11,098 nucleotides of DNA from Gamarada debralockiae (Eukaryota; Ascomycota; Leotiomycetes; Helotiales; Hyphodiscaceae). The notes under the pieces were generated by a model. The model saw only the letters and a program-made list of their open reading frames with translations. It had not been told where the DNA came from and ran no database searches. Below, one piece after another: positions 7,116 through 11,098 of this stretch. Position numbers and translations under genes: made by a program. The stretch lies in contig NXFV01001359.1 in NCBI GenBank assembly GCA_002803225.1, forward strand, positions 1 to 11,098, written 5' to 3'. Every line of letters begins with the position of its first letter. Positions within the stretch are counted from its first letter, which is position 1.

Positions 7116-8390
7116 TCAGATCTTCGACTCGGGATTTTCCTTCTCTGGCCTGTTTTGTGGCAGCGTTACATCGAGAATTGCTTTGGAGTCGACCGAAGGG
7201 GCTTCAGCAGGATGTTCCGCATGCAACTTCTCAACATTCACTGGCGTTTTTTCGGTGAATGTAGCGGCGGCAGGAATTTCCTCGACATCAGGTTCGATCT
7301 TTGAAGGCGTCTCCGAGGCGGTAACTGATGGGGTCGAAGATATTTGAGTCTTGCTCGAGTCCTTGTCCAATTGATCGCTGACCTTCTTCGTATGAACCTT
7401 CGATAATTTCAACGCTGTGTCCACCTCGCTGGTCAGCTTCTCAATCTCCGCCTCGAGTAACTCGTCCTTCGTCATGTTCTTCCGCTCCTCCCGTAATCTT
7501 TCAGCTTCCTTCTGGTTGATCTTGCCACCAACTTCCAGCCACAGTGCCTCCAACTCGTCCCTCCATCCCAGCGCATCAGCCAGCTTTCTGACTCCCGAAT
7601 CACAATCCCCCAGCTCAATGACATCATCAGCCCTGCTTCCGAGGTCTCCTACGATCTCCAGATTGAATAGCACTCTCGGAACGCCATCCATCGCAAATTG
7701 AGGCAAGAGAGCAAAAGGCTGCACGCTCAAACTCGTCCCCATGACGATAATCAGATCCGCCATCGCAGGCACGTGCTTATTCCGAAAGAACGCTTCCGGC
7801 AGCGCTTCACCAAAGAACACAATATCAGGCTTGACCAACCCATTGCATTGCGGCACCAAACAATGCGGAACCTCTCCGTTGAACACAGCCTTCTTCATCA
7901 AATCGTCTGGGTACTCCGTCTTGCAATCAATGCACCTCTGCGTCGCGAAACTTCCATGAGCTTCTACGATCAGACCGCCTGGAACGCCGGCTCGTCGTTC
8001 TAGACAGTCGATGTTCTGCGTGAAGAGCATTTTGAGAAGGCCCTTCTCGTGAAGCAAAGCAATGAACGCATGCGCCACCGTTGGGTAAAACCGTCCGGGG
8101 TAAAGCTCCTTTGCAAGGACGTAGAATGGGTCTGGATTTTTGCGGAAGTAATCAATACTGAATACAGCTTCTGCGTACGGGAGATCGAGGCGTGCAAGAT
8201 TGGCATAAAGTCCTGTTTCTGGTGATCGAAAGTCTGGGATTCCGGCCGACGTTGAGATCCCCGCGCCGGTCATGACTACAATGTTTTGGGCTTTTCCTTC
8301 TTTTATGAAGTCGGCAACGGCATCGAGGGAGCGGGACTTGAGGTTAAGGGGAGGGGTATCTGGGTCGATTTGGGAGTTTTCTTGGCCCAT
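7116..8390 (-). CDS. HST2: NAD-dependent protein deacetylase, Hst2-type sirtuin (424 aa, no intron)
   Basis: Sirtuins remove acyl groups from lysines using NAD+, giving nicotinamide and O-acetyl-ADP-ribose; Hst2 in yeast is mainly cytoplasmic and class I. Visible motifs are GAGISTSAGIPDFRSPETG (42-60, NAD binding), TQNID (124-128), catalytic His145 in EAHGSF, zinc Cys153/156/177/182 and GTSLSVQPF (218-226). The phrase PETGLYANL and the spacing of CVPQC-type Cys place it in the Hst2/SIRT2 group. After the domain comes a charged, probably helical stretch (about 290-330) and an acidic Ser/Thr/Pro-rich tail (331-424); in yeast Hst2 a C-terminal helix regulates the active site. I chose the ATG at 8388-8390 because family members start MGxx there, it has A at -3, and the 84 upstream in-frame codons to 8642 are basic, unlike the family. 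MGQENS also fits an N-myristoylation signal. It converges on the methyltransferase and is divergent from the laccase. Confidence 0.95.
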   Translation of the reverse strand: MGQENSQIDPDTPPLNLKSRSLDAVADFIKEGKAQNIVVMTGAGISTSAGIPDFRSPETGLYANLARLDLPYAEAVFSIDYFRKNPDPFYVLAKELYPGRFYPTVAHAFIALLHEKGLLKMLFTQNIDCLERRAGVPGGLIVEAHGSFATQRCIDCKTEYPDDLMKKAVFNGEVPHCLVPQCNGLVKPDIVFFGEALPEAFFRNKHVPAMADLIIVMGTSLSVQPFALLPQFAMDGVPRVLFNLEIVGDLGSRADDVIELGDCDSGVRKLADALGWRDELEALWLEVGGKINQKEAERLREERKNMTKDELLEAEIEKLTSEVDTALKLSKVHTKKVSDQLDKDSSKTQISSTPSVTASETPSKIEPDVEEIPAAATFTEKTPVNVEKLHAEHPAEAPSVDSKAILDVTLPQNRPEKENPESKI

Positions 8391-9215
8391 TTTGGAGCGT
8401 TTGCTGGTGAGGTTGTGGCGTTTGCCTTTGGAGTTGCCTTGGTGGCGTGGTTTGTGTCGTCGACCTATCGTGACGGTCGTGTTCTCGACTTGGAATAGAA
8501 AGTTATGGTATGGTTTGTGTAATGTTTGAAGGAAGAAAGGAGAAGTGAACTTGGAATTCGAAGTAAGAAGATGACACGCGGGCACAGCCTTGTTGGTTTT
8601 GGGATGTGTTGTCAGATTGAAATGGCAAAGCCTGTGCATCATCCCGCAGCTTCGGCAGTCCGCTTAAACGCCTAAACAGACCCACATATCGACAACACGT
8701 GATACCATCCTCCTTTCACTTCAAAGTTTGTTCGCTTTCCTGGAAAATGTATTCAAGGCTGCGAGAAAGTAGATTCCAAGTTAGCGAGCGCGGACTAAAC
8801 GATGGGCTGAACAGAGACCAAAAGCAAATGCACGAAAGAGAGCGAACTGGGCTCTTCAAGGTCTCAGATCAATCATCAAGGACTCCAGTGATCGAAAGGT
8901 TTCCCCTTTCAACCTACTTTCAGTGCACGTTTCTGTCGAACACTCCTATACTACCTTTCCTTAGCAATTCATTCGTAAAGTGCAAGGTGTTGATTGAAAA
9001 TATTTGAGTGGTTGAAGTCGATCAAAGGATCGGGATGTCTCATCAAGGTACCCCGCGATTCTCATTCCTGACGCGAACCCAGCTCCCACCAGATATGCCA
9101 ATTTCCACAGGAGCTAATCAGTACCAATCTTTCAATTATATCTGATCTCTCCCGCCTTAATCATTGTATTTTTCTTCATTCACACTCCTGTCAATTTTCC
9201 AATAGTTTCGTCATC
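8391..9215. promoter_or_regulatory. Divergent spacer upstream of the sirtuin and of the laccase-like pseudogene
   Basis: 825 bases hold the 5' regions of HST2 (leftwards) and of the laccase-like gene (rightwards). The stretch 8391-8642 is open in the HST2 frame but probably 5' UTR. The short plus-strand frame at 8699-9007 has no recognisable domain. The last 90 bases before the laccase ATG (about 9125-9215) are pyrimidine-rich (CTCTCCCGCC, TTTTTCTTCATTC), as is usual for filamentous-fungal 5' UTRs. I see no repeat, tRNA or other gene. Confidence 0.5.
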
Positions 9216-10963
9216 ATGAAACCCCACTTTCGGTCGTAGCCACTCTGCTTGTGAAGTCAACACGCGCAGAAGACTTTTGCCCAGTTCAGCAAATGATGCC
9301 TCCAGCATTCAATACTCCACAGAATCGCCAGTGTTGGAGAGAATATGATATCCATGCCGACTACTCTGTCATGTTTCCTGAGACCAATATAGTCAGAGCG
9401 GTGAAGACCTCCAATTCGAAGCGTCCTAGAAATGAGGACTCCTGCTGCAGAGTGGAGTATGATTTCGTGGCCAGTAATATGTGCATTGCTCCAGATGGTG
9501 CGGAAGTGTTGGGAACGGTGTTCAATGGGCAGGTTCCTGGTCCAGTCATTGAGGTGAATTCCACTGCCCTCTCAATGAGCGTTGGTCTCTAATCTGATCT
9601 TTTGTCGCAGGCTGACTGGGGTGATACTCTGAGTACATAACCCCAACTCATCTCATAAGAAATGAAGTTGACCGAACGCAAGGATCACTGTTTACACCAA
9701 TCTCACCAAGCTGAACGGCACCGCCGCCCACTGGCATGGAATCCGACAGCTGAACTCAAATTGGGAAGATAGTGATCCAGGTGTCACCCAATGCCCTATT
9801 AGTGTATGTCGCATGTCTCCCAGCTATCTATTCACCATGCTAACCTTATGCAGCCATATAGCTCCTACACATATGAATTCAAGTTGACACAATACGGCAC
9901 ATCTTGGTACCATAGCCATTTTGCATTACAACTCAAGTCCCTTCCACCCTTCTTGAAACTTTCAAGTTTATATCGGATCAGATCCTGCTGGCTTGGTAGG
10001 CCCCCTTAAAACCAGCGGCCCAACAAACATGAACTACGATATGGATCTCGGACCAGTCTTACTTTCAGACTGGTATCACCAAAAGCCCTTCGGACTATTT
10101 GAGATCGAGCTTGAGGGCAACGCACCTCCGTTGCCTCGACGCTGCTTCAAGGAAAGGGGATGTACTGTGGGATAGACATCTGCACTGGAAGCCATTATGC
10201 GATTGGCTTCGTGGAAGGAACGACATGTAAACTTAGTATGGTGAATGCGGGTACTAATTCGCAGTTCACGTTTTGGATTGATGGACATGCCTTCACTGTC
10301 GTTGGAACGGATTTCGTGCCAATTGAGGGGTATGTTACTGATACTTTGAATGTCGCCATAGGTAAGCGGCTTTTGGGGCCCATGTGGAAGGATCTATATT
10401 GACCGTGTTAAGTCAAAGATACGATCTGATCACCATGGCCAATGCCTCTCTTGAGCACGCCAGCGACTTCTGGATCCATGTGCTATCCTGTCGCAATAAT
10501 ACCCATACATCCGCCTTGGGTATATAACCCGGTACGACCCCTCTTCAACCGAGCTGCCGTGGACACCACCGGGAAATCGAGAGAACTTTGGTTATCTCGA
10601 CCCTCCCGTCAGAGATCTAGTCCCCGTCGTCGCGGTCGAAGTCGGCTCATCACTGAACGGACTCAGTCCTTCCGAGTACCTGAACGTCTCCCTGTCCTAC
10701 TGCCCCGACGTGAAAGAACAATCTCCCTACCAAAATTGATTCTTCAAAGCCAATTGACGTATATCAATCGGAGCACACCCACTTTGAAACTCCTCGCAGA
10801 TAACGACACTACTGGCAAAAACTTCCCACCCGACACCGTCCCTATATTCATCGACTACCCAGACAACGGTTGGGTGTACTTTCTTATCGAAACAAACTAC
10901 ACCTCCACCAACAACGAAACGATGCCATTTCAATCATACCCGGGTACAGAAGGTCACCCATAA
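9216..10963 (+). pseudogene. Laccase-like multicopper oxidase, frame-broken and C-terminally incomplete
   Basis: Laccases oxidise phenols with O2 using four coppers. Recognisable blocks in order are a signal-like N-terminus with mature start (AEDFCPVQQ), NGQVPGPVIE before intron 9554-9610, ADWGDTL, intron 9633-9682, HWHGIRQLNSNWEDSDPGVT (copper motif at 9729-9737), intron 9804-9853, TSWYHSHFALQ (second motif, 9911-9919), DLGPVLLSDWYH, CTGSHY...GFVEG, FTFWIDGHAFTVVGTDFVPI, intron about 10362-10412, ANASLEHASDFWIH, a RYDPSSTELPW block, and WVYFLIETNYTS near the end. Introns have good donors, branch sites and AG ends. The reading frame breaks near 9229, 9683, 9932-9985, 10135, 10413, 10525 and 10753, and a TGA at 10737-10739 stands where Trp is expected. 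Several breaks are explained by one missing base. Beyond TAA 10961-10963 the HxxHxH and HCH motifs are absent. Normal length is about 550-600 aa. Confidence 0.9.
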
Positions 10964-11098
10964 GTTTCCGCGATTTCGCCACACCGCAAAAATGCTAGAA
11001 CTTTAGCGACTTATAATTCTACACCAACATTTATTTATCACTTTGCGCTTTGGTATGTAACTTGATCGTAAGGCAATTAATTAACCCCCCCCCCCCCC
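10964..11098. other. Laccase 3' remnant or flank ending in a 14-C homopolymer
   Basis: After the last open laccase segment no copper-site motif appears. A reading at about 10993-11032 (ARTLATYNSTPTF) and a DFAT at about 10970-10981 vaguely resemble the segment that follows the missing HxHxH of laccases, but in different frames, so this is tentative. The window ends in TTAATTAA followed by 14 C (11085-11098). No telomere-like TTAGGG/CCCTAA repeat is seen. Confidence 0.45.

Noticed and set aside
7698..8003. Plus-strand frames opposite the sirtuin
   Set aside because: They are shadows of the HST2 coding strand without domains.
8699..9007. Plus-strand 102-codon frame between sirtuin and laccase
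   Set aside because: It has no recognisable domain, signal peptide or splice context, and spacer DNA of this length can hold such a frame by chance.
11085..11098. Telomere
   Set aside because: Filamentous fungal telomeres are usually TTAGGG/CCCTAA repeats; a pure C run does not match.

Overview
The window looks like nuclear DNA from a filamentous ascomycete (Pezizomycotina; a Leotiomycete is a guess only). The reasons are short introns of about 50-90 bases with GTATGT-type donors and CTAAC/CTGAC branch points, an Hst2-type sirtuin with typical fungal wording, a laccase-like multicopper oxidase, a Ser/Thr-rich cell-wall-type protein, and a Ty1/copia element whose stop codons carry a RIP-like (C-to-T in CpA) signature.

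Layout. 1-1969 is the 5' part of a Ty1/copia LTR retrotransposon on the minus strand. It has a 461-base LTR (1509-1969), a primer-binding site matching the initiator tRNA-Met anticodon arm (1494-1508), and a Gag-protease frame (1440 down to the window edge) that keeps one frame but carries five stops. 1970-2585 holds at most a fragment of an unknown minus-strand reading frame next to the insertion point. About 2586-3928 is a decayed Ser/Thr/Pro-rich secreted or GPI-type wall protein gene. 3929-4601 is mostly non-coding and contains an imperfect tandem duplication (4211-4389).

4602-8390 is a compact, apparently intact housekeeping block: a membrane-anchored thioredoxin (minus, 3 exons), a divergent SPOUT-family RNA methyltransferase (plus, 3 exons) sharing a 179-base promoter, and an Hst2-type sirtuin (minus, no intron) that converges on the methyltransferase. 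8391-9215 is the spacer upstream of the sirtuin and of a laccase-like gene. 9216-10963 is that laccase, with intact introns and two copper-site motifs but many one-base frame breaks, a nonsense codon and no recognisable C-terminal copper site. The window ends in a run of 14 C.

The intact block is thus flanked by damaged DNA: a RIP-type retroelement and a broken wall-protein gene on the left, a broken laccase on the right. I see no new multi-gene system. The most useful second looks are the RIP-like damage, the tRNA-half primer site and LTR repeats, the two pseudogenes (one of which could partly reflect sequence error), and the membrane-tailed thioredoxin. Exon structures are read by eye from splice signals and protein continuity.
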